Shown: positions 56,993 to 64,000 of the stretch, one piece after another
Position numbering within the stretch: the first letter of the stretch is position 1
How the letters are laid out: every line of letters starts with the position of its first letter
From: Streptomyces sp. TLI_171
Lineage (GTDB): Bacteria; Actinomycetota; Actinomycetes; Streptomycetales; Streptomycetaceae
Assembly (NCBI RefSeq): GCF_003610255.1
Contig: NZ_RAPS01000001.1
Location: 3,968,001 to 4,032,000 of the forward strand
Length of the DNA stretch: 64,000 bases
Reading direction: 5' to 3'
Notes under the pieces: model-generated
Databases searched by the model: none
Seen by the model: the letters and a program-made list of their open reading frames with translations, nothing else
What the model was told of the DNA's origin: nothing
Program-made: the position numbers and the translations under genes

Positions 56993-58290
56993 TGGCGATG
57001 CCGGTGGTCCGCGAGTTCACGCTGCCCGACCTCGGTGAGGGTCTCACCGGGGCCGAGGTGGTGCGCTGGATGGTCGAGGTCGGCGAGGTGATCGCCGTCG
57101 ACCAGCCGGTGGTGGAGGTGGAGACCGCCAAGGCGGTGGTCGAGGTCCCCTGTCCGTACGGCGGCGTGGTCACCGCCCGGTTCGGCGAGGTCGGGCAGGA
57201 GGTGCCGGTCGGCGCGCCGCTGGTCACGGTGGCGGTCGCCCCCGCGCCCGGGGACGAGCCCGCGCCGGCGGTGGAGCGGCCGCTGGTCGGCTACGGCGTC
57301 GCCGAGTCCCGCCGGGCCGGCCGCCGCCGGGTGCTGCCGGGGGGCGCCGCACCGGTGCCCGTGGCGGTGCCGGTGGCCGAGCGGGCGCCCGTCGCGGCAC
57401 CGGCCGCGCCCGCCGCCCCCGTCGCTCCCGCAGTGCCGGCGGTGATCTCGCCGCTGGTGCGCCGGATCGCCCGCGAGCACCGGCTGGACCTGGCCGGGGT
57501 GCCCGGCAGCGGGCCGGACGGGCTGATCACCCGGCGGGACGTGGAGCGCGCCATCGCGGCAACCGCCGCGCCCGGACCGATGGTTGTTCCACGTGGAACC
57601 GAGCCGGACGGCGAGTTGGTCCCGCTGCGCGGGCTGCGCCGCACCGTCGCGGAGAAGCTGACCCGCAGCCACCGGGAGATCCCGGCCGCGACCTGCTGGG
57701 TGGACGCCGACGCCACCGAACTGATGTCCCTGCGGGCCCAGTTGAACTCGGTCCCGGGCCCGAAGGTGAGCGTGCTGGCGCTGCTGGCACGGATCTGTCT
57801 GGCCGGCCTGGAGCGCTTCCCCGAACTGAACTCCAGCGTGGAGGGCGAGGCCGTCCGCCGGCACCGCGCCGTGCACCTGGGCTTCGCGGCGCAGGGGCAG
57901 CGCGGGCTGCTGGTGCCGGTGGTGCGGGACGCCCACCTGCTGGGCACCGAGCAGCTGTCGGTGGAGCTGGCCCGGCTCACCGAGGCGGCCAGGGCCGGGT
58001 CGCTCGGCCCCGCGGAGCTGACCGGCGGGACGTTCACCCTGAACAACTACGGGGTGTTCGGGGTGGACGGGTCGACGCCGATCCTCAACCACCCGGAGGC
58101 GGCGATGCTGGGCGTGGGCCGGATCACCCCCAAGCCGTGGGTGCACGAGAACCAGTTGGCGGTCCGTCAGGTCACCCAGCTGTCCTTCACCTTCGACCAC
58201 CGGGTGTGCGACGGCGGCACCGCGGGCGGCTTCCTGCGGTTCGTCGCGGACTGCGTGGAGCGCCCGGGGATGCTGCTGCGCGGCCTGTAG
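56992..58290 (+). CDS. bkdC: Dihydrolipoamide acyltransferase E2 component
   Basis: A 432-residue E2. The lipoyl domain covers residues 1-80 with Lys47 in VETAKAVVEVP. An Ala/Pro-rich linker is followed by the peripheral subunit-binding domain near residues 148-186 (SPLVRRIAREHRLDLAGVPG, GLITRRDVERA) and then the catalytic domain, ending with DHRVCDGGTAGGFL (His403 and Asp407). It transfers the acyl group from lipoamide to CoA. E3 (lipoamide dehydrogenase) is not encoded in the operon. Its start overlaps the E1 beta stop by one base. Confidence 0.92.
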   Translation: MAMPVVREFTLPDLGEGLTGAEVVRWMVEVGEVIAVDQPVVEVETAKAVVEVPCPYGGVVTARFGEVGQEVPVGAPLVTVAVAPAPGDEPAPAVERPLVGYGVAESRRAGRRRVLPGGAAPVPVAVPVAERAPVAAPAAPAAPVAPAVPAVISPLVRRIAREHRLDLAGVPGSGPDGLITRRDVERAIAATAAPGPMVVPRGTEPDGELVPLRGLRRTVAEKLTRSHREIPAATCWVDADATELMSLRAQLNSVPGPKVSVLALLARICLAGLERFPELNSSVEGEAVRRHRAVHLGFAAQGQRGLLVPVVRDAHLLGTEQLSVELARLTEAARAGSLGPAELTGGTFTLNNYGVFGVDGSTPILNHPEAAMLGVGRITPKPWVHENQLAVRQVTQLSFTFDHRVCDGGTAGGFLRFVADCVERPGMLLRGL

Positions 58291-58366
58291 CCCGCGCGGT
58301 CGCCCGTGGCGCGGCGAGGGTAGCGGGTCGGTGGTCCGGGCGTCCGGCGTTCGCCGGATTTGTCGG

Positions 58367-60085
58367 ATGAGCTGTGCGGTCGGTGTCACTGTGCTGAAGG
58401 CGTCAGCAGACAGTTCGACCGGAAGCGAAACGATTCTCTTGGGTACTCGTCAGCTCGCACTGGAGGGCGGGCCGCTGCGGGTCAGGGTGGCCCGGGGCAC
58501 CACGGCCGTCGCCGCGCTGCCCGGTACGGCGCCCGCCCTCGCGCCCACCTCCCCCACCTCCCCGTCCGACCCGGCCGAGCCGGCGGACGAACCCCCGACC
58601 GCCGTGGAGCAGCGGGGCCAGTCCGGCCCGGCGCAGGAGCAGTCCTCCGCCGGGCCGGCGCCGGCCGCCGCCGTCCTCGGCCTGACCCCGGTGCCGCTCA
58701 CCCCGGTGCCGGCCGTCCCGGCGAAGCCGACCGAGCCGCCGGCGGTTCCGCCGCTGCCGACCGCCGCGCCGGCGCTGCCCGCGGTGCCGTCACCGCCCGC
58801 GTTCGAGCCGCTGTTCAAGGAGGCCCCGGCGCTCAACTGGGTCGGGCCGGACGACCGGTGGAGCCGGGCCTGGGGGCTGCCGGCGGGCGGCCGGGCGGTG
58901 GCCGAACTGGAACCGGTGGGAGCGCCGGCGGAGGAAGCCGGGCCGCCGCAGCCGCCGAGCGCCGAGGACCTGGTGCTGATCCGGGCCGTGCTGGCGGCCG
59001 TGCAGCCGCACGCCGACCGGGCGATGGCGCACTTCCACGCGCTGATGTTCCTGCGGCACCCGGAGTTGCGGGCGATGTTCCCGGCCGCCATGGACGAGCC
59101 GCGGGAGCGGCTGTTCCGGGCCCTGCGGCGCTGCGCCGGGCACGGCGACGACCCGGCCGCGCTGCGCGAGTACCTGGTGCCGCTGGGCCGCAGGCAGCGC
59201 AAGTACGGGGCGCTGACCCGGCACTACGCCTCGGTGGAGGACTGCCTGGTGGCGGCGCTGGCCCGGTACGGCGGCAGTGGCTGGGACGAGCGCACCGAGG
59301 CGGCCTGGCGGCGGCTGCTGGCGCTGGCCTCGCGGCTGATGGTGGAGGGCGCTGAGCAGGAGGCCAGGTCCACCCCGCCGTGGTGGCAGGCCGAGGTGGT
59401 GGCGCACCGTCAGGCCGTGCCGGGCGTGGCGGTGCTGACGCTCCGTCCGGACCAGGCGTACCCGTTCCGGGCCGGCCAGTGGGCCGCGCTGGAGACGCCG
59501 TGGTGGCCACGGGTGTGGCGGCCCTACTCGTTCGGTTCGGCGCCGCGGCCGGACGGGCTGCTGACGCTGCACGTGAAGGCGGTGCAGGCGGGCTGGGTGA
59601 GCAACGCGCTGGTGCACCGGGCGCGGCCGGGCGACGTGCTGCGCCTCGGCGCGGCGGAGGGCGCGATGACGGTGGACCACGCGGCGGGGGAGAACCTGCT
59701 CTGCCTCGGCGGCGGCACCGGGATCGGGCCGATCGCCGCGCTGGTGGAGGAGGTCGCCGAGCACGGGGCGGCGGGTCGCCGGGTGGAGGTGTTCTACGGG
59801 GCGCGCCGGGCCGCGGAGCTGTACCGGCTCGACGAGCTGCGCGAACTGGCCGCCCGGCACTCCTGGTTGACGGTCCGCCCGGTGCTCTCCGAGCAGTCCT
59901 CGGCGTCCGGCGGCGAACTCCTCGGCGAGCTGCCCGAGGTGGTGACGCGGTACGCGCCCTGGCACGGCTTCACGGCCTGCCTGAGCGGGCCGGCCGGGAT
60001 GGTGCGCGGCGGGGTGGCGGCGCTGCGGCGCAGCGGCGTGCCGGACGCGAGCATCCGGCACGACCTGCCGCGGCAGCGGGACTGA
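58367..60085 (+). CDS. Flavohemoprotein-like protein with a degenerate globin domain
   Basis: A 572-residue protein if started at ATG 58367. Residues about 45-195 are Pro/Ala-rich and of low complexity. Residues about 198-330 are a globin domain (VLAAVQPHADRAMAHFHALM, FLRHPELRAMFPAAMD). Residues 335-572 are a reductase with FAD motif RPYSFGSAPR and NAD motif CLGGGTGIGPIAAL. The proximal histidine position (normally LGRDHRKFG) is Gln277 in LGRRQRKYG, and the distal Tyr position (normally HFY) is His224 in HFHALM. So nitric-oxide dioxygenase activity of the standard type is doubtful. The start is uncertain; GTG 58331 and GTG 58391 are in frame. Confidence 0.82.
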   Translation: MSCAVGVTVLKASADSSTGSETILLGTRQLALEGGPLRVRVARGTTAVAALPGTAPALAPTSPTSPSDPAEPADEPPTAVEQRGQSGPAQEQSSAGPAPAAAVLGLTPVPLTPVPAVPAKPTEPPAVPPLPTAAPALPAVPSPPAFEPLFKEAPALNWVGPDDRWSRAWGLPAGGRAVAELEPVGAPAEEAGPPQPPSAEDLVLIRAVLAAVQPHADRAMAHFHALMFLRHPELRAMFPAAMDEPRERLFRALRRCAGHGDDPAALREYLVPLGRRQRKYGALTRHYASVEDCLVAALARYGGSGWDERTEAAWRRLLALASRLMVEGAEQEARSTPPWWQAEVVAHRQAVPGVAVLTLRPDQAYPFRAGQWAALETPWWPRVWRPYSFGSAPRPDGLLTLHVKAVQAGWVSNALVHRARPGDVLRLGAAEGAMTVDHAAGENLLCLGGGTGIGPIAALVEEVAEHGAAGRRVEVFYGARRAAELYRLDELRELAARHSWLTVRPVLSEQSSASGGELLGELPEVVTRYAPWHGFTACLSGPAGMVRGGVAALRRSGVPDASIRHDLPRQRD

Positions 60086-60092
60086 CGACCGG

Positions 60093-60620
60093 TCAGCCGA
60101 GGTCCTCGGCGAGCAGGGCGCGGACGCCCTCGATGTTGGCGGCGAGGTAGGCACGGAGGCTGGGAGGGACCACGTTGACCGAGGTGACGCCTTCGCGGGT
60201 GAACGGCACCCGGACGATCGCGTACTCGCCGTTGGGCTGCTCCACCTCGGGCCCGTGCCGGCGGGACGGGTCGAGCGAGGCGAGCCGGCAGACGAAGAAG
60301 TGCTGCACCTTGACGCCGTGCGGGTGCGCCGGGGTGCCGTCCTCGTGGTGCGCGTGCGCGACGGTGTCGACGAAGGCGGGCACCACGTCGGTGACCTTGC
60401 CGCCGAGCTCCTCGTCCACCTCGCGGTGCAGGGCGGCGACCACGGTGGCATCGGTGGGCTCGACGCCGCCGCCGGGGGTGATCCAGTACGGGTGCGGGGA
60501 GCCGGGGCGGACCCGGCGGATCAGCACCAGCGAGGCGGGGGCGTGCGGGTCGTCCGGGTCGATCTCCAGCAGGATCGCGCGGGCGGTGCGTTTGACGACA
60601 GGACGGACCGGGCCCGACAT
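60093..60620 (-). CDS. Nudix hydrolase
   Basis: A 175-residue enzyme that hydrolyses nucleoside diphosphates linked to another group. The Nudix box is GVEPTDATVVAALHREVDEE, continuing LGG; it keeps REVDEELGG, but the first Glu of the consensus is replaced by Ala. The catalytic Glu residues in REVDEE are kept. ATG 60620 gives the start MSGPVRPVVKRTARAIL. It is convergent with the flavohemoprotein-like gene, seven bases apart. Substrate unknown. Confidence 0.88.
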   Translation of the reverse strand: MSGPVRPVVKRTARAILLEIDPDDPHAPASLVLIRRVRPGSPHPYWITPGGGVEPTDATVVAALHREVDEELGGKVTDVVPAFVDTVAHAHHEDGTPAHPHGVKVQHFFVCRLASLDPSRRHGPEVEQPNGEYAIVRVPFTREGVTSVNVVPPSLRAYLAANIEGVRALLAEDLG

Positions 60621-60983
60621 GACTGCCACCTCCGGGGCGCGAGCGTTGTGCGGGAGTCTCCCGCGCACGGGCCGGAGTGAAACTCGCACACAGGGACGAA
60701 TGGGGGGAACCTGTTCCGCCGTACGGGTGCCACGGCATGCCCGGGTGTGTCACGCGGTGGTGATGGACACACCCGCTATGGATCTTCGATTCGCCCGAAC
60801 CGGCCAGGTGACGCCTCGTAAGATGCGCCACTACCTCAGCGACTACCTTCGAAACGAAGGTGATTTGCCCGATGTGTGCGTCATTGTGATTGCAGGGATG
60901 CCCGGCCTGTGCTGCAATGTCCGCCTGCCGGGCCGATTCGGAGCAGCCTCCTCCGAATGCCTTTTCGGGCCCGGGGGATGGGG
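60621..60983. other. Upstream region of ssgR, no clear gene
   Basis: The 363 bases between the Nudix start and ssgR are less GC-rich than their surroundings and should hold the ssgR promoter. A frame of about 75 codons (60762-60987) overlaps the ssgR start as ATGA, but only about two thirds of its third positions are G or C, so it is probably not coding. Confidence 0.45.
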
Positions 60984-61793
60984 ATGAGCATGCACCGGAT
61001 CGGGGAACCAGCCGGCAGGGGGAACGCCGCGGCCGCCGGCGGCATACGCGCGCCGCGCGCACCCACCCTGATCACCTCGGTGCAGCGCGCGCTGCGGCTG
61101 CTGGAGGAGGTCGGCTCGCACGTCCACGGCGCCACCGCCAAACAGCTGGCCCGCTCCGCCGGGCTCCCCCTCGGCACCACCTACCACCTGCTGCGCACCC
61201 TGACCCACGAGGGCTACCTGCGGCGCGACGGCGGCCGGTTCTACTACGGCGCCTCGGTGGACGGGATCAGCCGCGCCGACACCCGGCAGTCCGAACACGT
61301 CGACCTGCGCAGCCGGATGGAGGAGCTGCGCGACGAACTCGGCGCCGCCGTCTACTACGCCGTGTACGAGGACGGCGAGGTCCGGATGGTCGACGTGGTC
61401 TCGGCGGCCGCGCAGCCCCCGGTCGAGGAGTGGGCCGACTTCCGGTCCACCGCCCACGCGCACGCCGTCGGACTCTGCCTGCTCTCCCAACTCGGCCAGG
61501 AGGAACGGCTCGACCACCTGTCCCGGTACCGCCCCACCGCCCTCACCCCGTCCACGTCCGGCGACGTGCGCGCGGTGCTGCGCCGGCTGGAGCACGTCCG
61601 GCCGACCATGCCGGTGCTGGAGCGCCAGGAGTACGCGCTCGGCACGGTCTGCGCGGCGGTGCCGATCACCGTCGGGTCCGTGGTCGCCACCATGGCGATC
61701 TCCCTGCCACTGGAGCACGCCGACCGGCTCGGCCCGGCCGCGGCCCGGCTCCGCTCCCTGGTGGGTGCGATGTTTCCGGCGTTCGTGAGGTGA
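60984..61793 (+). CDS. ssgR: IclR-family regulator SsgR
   Basis: A 269-residue IclR-type activator. The N-terminal winged helix is TLITSVQRALRLLEEVGSHV, then AKQLARSAGLPLGTTYHLLR; the C-terminal ligand domain follows (YYAVYEDGEVRMVDVVSAAA). SsgR drives transcription of ssgA, and here the next gene is an SsgA-like protein, which supports the call. Three in-frame ATGs (60978, 60984, 60990) are possible; 60984 is favoured by GGGGGA upstream. A slightly longer N-terminus than in S. coelicolor is apparent. Confidence 0.85.
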   Translation: MSMHRIGEPAGRGNAAAAGGIRAPRAPTLITSVQRALRLLEEVGSHVHGATAKQLARSAGLPLGTTYHLLRTLTHEGYLRRDGGRFYYGASVDGISRADTRQSEHVDLRSRMEELRDELGAAVYYAVYEDGEVRMVDVVSAAAQPPVEEWADFRSTAHAHAVGLCLLSQLGQEERLDHLSRYRPTALTPSTSGDVRAVLRRLEHVRPTMPVLERQEYALGTVCAAVPITVGSVVATMAISLPLEHADRLGPAAARLRSLVGAMFPAFVR

Positions 61794-61900
61794 TTCCGTG
61801 TGGCGTTCGTTCACCATTTGAAAAAGCACACCTTGTCCGCATCGTTGCCAAACATGGACGATGAGGTTCGAACGGGGACTCAGGGGACAAAGGCACCGCG

Positions 61901-61947
61901 AACCGACGAACCGACGACGGAACGACAGCCAACCGACAGCGAACCGA
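61901..61947 (+). repeat. Four AACCGA repeats in the ssgA upstream region
   Basis: AACCGA occurs at 61901, 61909, 61931 and 61942, all in the same orientation, within a 216-base gap between ssgR and ssgA. The spacings (8, 22 and 11) are partly helical-turn sized. They may be binding sites for SsgR or another activator of ssgA; this is inference. Confidence 0.45.
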
Positions 61948-62009
61948 ATGCCCGACCGCACCGCGCGACCCTCGGCGCGCACGGCGGGCAGAACGAGAGG
62001 TACTGGCGC

Positions 62010-62438
62010 ATGCACAGCACGGTCCAAGCCCACATGGCGATGCACCTCGTGGTGTCGAGCGAGCTCTCCTTCCGCATCGTGGTCGACCTGGACTACGACG
62101 GCGACGATCCGTTCGCCGTCCGCTTCACCTTCCACCTGCCTGGGGACGAGCCGGTGACCTGGGTGTTCGCCCGCGAGCTGCTGGTAGACGGGATCAGCCG
62201 CCCGTCCGGCGAGGGCGACGTGCACATCCATCCGGTCGGCGACGACCTCTCCGAGGTCTGCATCGTGCTGCGCGCCCCCGAGGGCGACGCCCTGCTGCGG
62301 GCCGCCGCCCCGCCGCTGCTGGCCTTCCTCGCCCGCACCGACCGGGTGGTGCCGATGGGCCAGGAGCTGGCCGGCGGCGAGCTCGACGAGGAGCTGGCCA
62401 GCATCCTGTCCGCCACCGGGCACGAGAACGCGGGCTGA
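62010..62438 (+). CDS. ssgA: Sporulation and cell-division protein SsgA
   Basis: A 142-residue SsgA-like protein (SALP). It has LVVSSELSFRIVVDLDYDGD, AVRFTFHLPGDEPVTWVFAR, LLVDGISRPSGEGDVHI, and VVPMGQEL, ending in ENAG. The FHLPGDEPVTW stretch and the ENAG end are closer to SsgA than to SsgB. SsgA brings SsgB and then FtsZ to septum sites and stimulates sporulation septation. ATG 62010 has GAGAGG upstream. Its neighbour ssgR supports the assignment. Confidence 0.88.
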   Translation: MHSTVQAHMAMHLVVSSELSFRIVVDLDYDGDDPFAVRFTFHLPGDEPVTWVFARELLVDGISRPSGEGDVHIHPVGDDLSEVCIVLRAPEGDALLRAAAPPLLAFLARTDRVVPMGQELAGGELDEELASILSATGHENAG

Positions 62439-62439
62439 C

Positions 62440-62461
62440 CCCGGCGTTCGAACGCGCCGGG
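62440..62461. terminator. Hairpin between ssgA and the YvlD-like gene
   Basis: CCCGGCG and CGCCGGG form a 7-bp stem with an eight-base loop just after the ssgA stop. It lies in an 81-base convergent gap. Confidence 0.5.
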
Positions 62462-62519
62462 ATCGGCCCGGGCTGCCGACCGGCCGTCAGGCGGCCACGG
62501 AGCGCCGTCCGGTGGCTGG

Positions 62520-62894
62520 TCAGTCGTCGCCGAAGGCGAGGTTGAGGCCCCAGGACACCACGCTGATGATCAGTGCGCCGAGCAGCGCCGACCAGAAGCC
62601 CTCCACGTGGAAGTCCAGGCTCAGCTTGTCCGAGGCCCACGAGGTCAGCCAGAGCATCAGGGCGTTGACCACGAAGGTGATCAGGCCCAGCGTGAGAATG
62701 AACAGCGGCAGCGACAACAGCTTCACCAGCGGCTTGATCAGGAAGTTGACCACGCCGAAGATCAGCGCCACCGCGATCACCGTGAGCGTCTTGTGCCCCC
62801 AGTCGTCCCCCGACAGCGTGATCCCGGTGACGATCCAGGCCGCGACCCAGATCGCCGCCGCGTTGATGAGCGTTTTGATCACGAAATTCTTCAT
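62520..62894 (-). CDS. YvlD-like four-helix membrane protein (phage holin superfamily IV, PF04020)
   Basis: A 124-residue protein with four membrane helices (KTLINAAAIWVAAWIVTGI, KTLTVIAVALIFGVVNFLIK, LLSLPLFILTLGLITFVVNA and FWSALLGALIISVVSWGLNL). This is the YvlD pattern, common as a chromosomal envelope-stress gene in Gram-positive bacteria. The holin name is by similarity and does not imply a phage. ATG 62894 fits MKNFVIKTLIN. Convergent with ssgA and divergent from the cupin gene. Confidence 0.88.
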   Translation of the reverse strand: MKNFVIKTLINAAAIWVAAWIVTGITLSGDDWGHKTLTVIAVALIFGVVNFLIKPLVKLLSLPLFILTLGLITFVVNALMLWLTSWASDKLSLDFHVEGFWSALLGALIISVVSWGLNLAFGDD

Positions 62895-62998
62895 GCGCGG
62901 ATGGTGACAGGCGCGGACGGCTGCGGGGAAGCTCCCGGGACGCTGTTGTCGGGCGGTGCTGTTGAATGGGGCCGGACCGGGAGAGGAGCCGAGCCCCG

Positions 62999-63316
62999 AT
63001 GAAGCTGTTCCGGCTGGACGAACTGGACGCCGAGCGCGCCGCCGGCGACGGCGCCTACCTGCGCTTCCTGAAGCAGCCGACGATGTCGGCCGGCCTGTAC
63101 GCGCTCTCCCCCGGCGACACCGACCCGCAGACCCCGCACGCCCAGGACGAGATCTACCTGGTGGTCAGCGGGCGGGCCGAGCTGACCGTCGGCCGGGAGA
63201 CCGCCACCGTCGGCCGCGGCAGCGTGGTCTTCGTCCCCGCCGGGGTCGAGCACCGCTTCCACCACATCACCGAGGAACTGCGGGTCCTGGTGGTCTTCTC
63301 CCCGCCGGAGGACTGA
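62999..63316 (+). CDS. Small cupin-domain protein
   Basis: A 105-residue single cupin. The metal-binding motif 1 is in the segment TPHAQDEIYLVVSGRAEL (His and Glu) and motif 2 in VPAGVEHRFHHI. ATG 62999 follows GAGAGGAG. It is followed by a TenA-family gene 35 bases later, so the two are probably co-transcribed. Function unknown; such small cupins are often sensors or isomerases. Confidence 0.88.
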   Translation: MKLFRLDELDAERAAGDGAYLRFLKQPTMSAGLYALSPGDTDPQTPHAQDEIYLVVSGRAELTVGRETATVGRGSVVFVPAGVEHRFHHITEELRVLVVFSPPED

Positions 63317-63351
63317 CCGTGGCGCCCGCACCCGTCCAGGAGGGACACCCC

Positions 63352-64000
63352 GTGAAGCTCACCGACGAACTGTGGGCGGCCGCCGAGCCGACCTACCGCC
63401 GGATCCTCGACCACCCCTTCCTGCTCGGGCTCGCCGACGGCACCCTCCCCCGGGCCGCGTTCCGCCCCTTCGTGGTCCAGGACTCGCACTACCTGCGCGA
63501 CTACGCCCGGGCGCTCGCCGTGTGCGCCGCCAAGGCCCCCACCGAGGACCAGGTGCTGGCCTTCGCCAACGACGCGATCGGCGCGATCGCCGCCGAGCAG
63601 CAGATGCACGCCGAATTCATGACCGCGCTCGGCGAGGACCCGGACGCGGACCAGGGCGTGCTGCCCACCACCCGGGCCTACACCAGCTACCTGCTGGCCA
63701 CCGTTCACGGCGGCTCCTTCGCCGAGGCGGTCGGCGCCGTGCTGCCCTGCTACTGGATCTACGCCCGGGTCGGCGAGGAACTGGCCCGCCGCTCCTCCCC
63801 CGAGCCGCTGTACGCCAAGTGGATCGGCGCCTACGGCGGGGCGGAGTTCCAGCAGGTGGTCCGGCGCGTCCTGGACCTCACCGACCGGCTCGGCGACGAG
63901 CTGTCGGCGACCGAACGGCGGCGCGTGGTCGAGCACTTCACCACCACCGCGCGCTACGAGTGGATGTTCTGGGACGCCGCCTGGCGCGGCGAGACCTGGC
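63352..64000 (+). CDS. TenA/thiaminase II family protein, 3' end outside the window
   Basis: The first 216 residues of a TenA-type helical protein. It has HPFLLGLADGTLPRAAFRPF, FVVQDSHYLRDYARALAV, and the Cys133 in LPCYWIYARVGEEL, the position that acts as nucleophile in thiaminase II. Family members salvage thiamin pyrimidines. GTG 63352 has AGGAGGG seven bases upstream; GTG 63319 is possible. The frame stays open to the end of the window, at about the full length of the family, ending FWDAAWRGETW, so only a few residues are missing. Confidence 0.9.
   Translation, partial: MKLTDELWAAAEPTYRRILDHPFLLGLADGTLPRAAFRPFVVQDSHYLRDYARALAVCAAKAPTEDQVLAFANDAIGAIAAEQQMHAEFMTALGEDPDADQGVLPTTRAYTSYLLATVHGGSFAEAVGAVLPCYWIYARVGEELARRSSPEPLYAKWIGAYGGAEFQQVVRRVLDLTDRLGDELSATERRRVVEHFTTTARYEWMFWDAAWRGETW

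Noticed and set aside
62520..62894. Phage holin as a sign of prophage
   Set aside because: The family is a chromosomal YvlD-like membrane protein and no phage genes are near.

Overview
The window is very GC-rich DNA with near-universal G/C at third codon positions. Its gene set (ssgR-ssgA, tandem class E sortases, a SpoIIE-type phosphatase, CrgA, many DUFs typical of actinomycetes) points to a Streptomyces or Kitasatospora chromosome. It begins just downstream of the replication origin, in the last codons of dnaN. No prophage, insertion sequence, CRISPR array or rRNA was seen.

Positions 1-28100 follow the classic origin-proximal order of Actinobacteria: dnaN end, gnd, recF, DUF721, gyrB, gyrA, DUF3566, a cyclopropane synthase, tRNA-Ile, a small variable insert, tRNA-Ala, DUF5324, ppiA, a rhomboid protease, a cluster of four perfect DnaA boxes, crgA, DUF881, an anthranilate/aminodeoxychorismate synthase amidotransferase, two class E sortases, then the leftward cluster fhaA-fhaB-pstP-rodA-pbpA-pknB and tRNA-Leu. 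These genes serve DNA topology and repair, cell-wall growth and septation, with Ser/Thr phosphorylation as the shared control.

Positions 28100-43900 hold a NarL-type two-component pair, an MprF-like lysyltransferase-family protein, a rhomboid-like membrane protein, a multi-domain SpoIIE phosphatase, a J-domain/rhodanese fusion, a DUF5819-HTTM pair coupled by a GTGA overlap, a FUSC transporter coupled to an RNA methyltransferase, a secreted NlpC/P60-like hydrolase with a structured leader, and an XRE regulator.

Positions 44100-53600 are more accessory: a sedolisin protease, an orphan FAD monooxygenase, two family 2 glycosyltransferases, a PIG-V-like mannosyltransferase, and a paaN gene broken by a single-base frameshift.

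Positions 53600-64000 contain a TetR regulator, an Lrp/AsnC regulator divergent from a three-gene branched-chain ketoacid dehydrogenase operon, a flavohemoprotein-like protein whose globin domain lacks both the proximal His and the distal Tyr, a Nudix hydrolase, ssgR-ssgA (sporulation-septum control), a YvlD-like membrane protein, a cupin and the start of a TenA-family gene. The most attractive new observations are the matching palindrome in front of paaN and the ketoacid dehydrogenase operon, the DnaA-box cluster at 15.1 kb, and the ligand-less globin.
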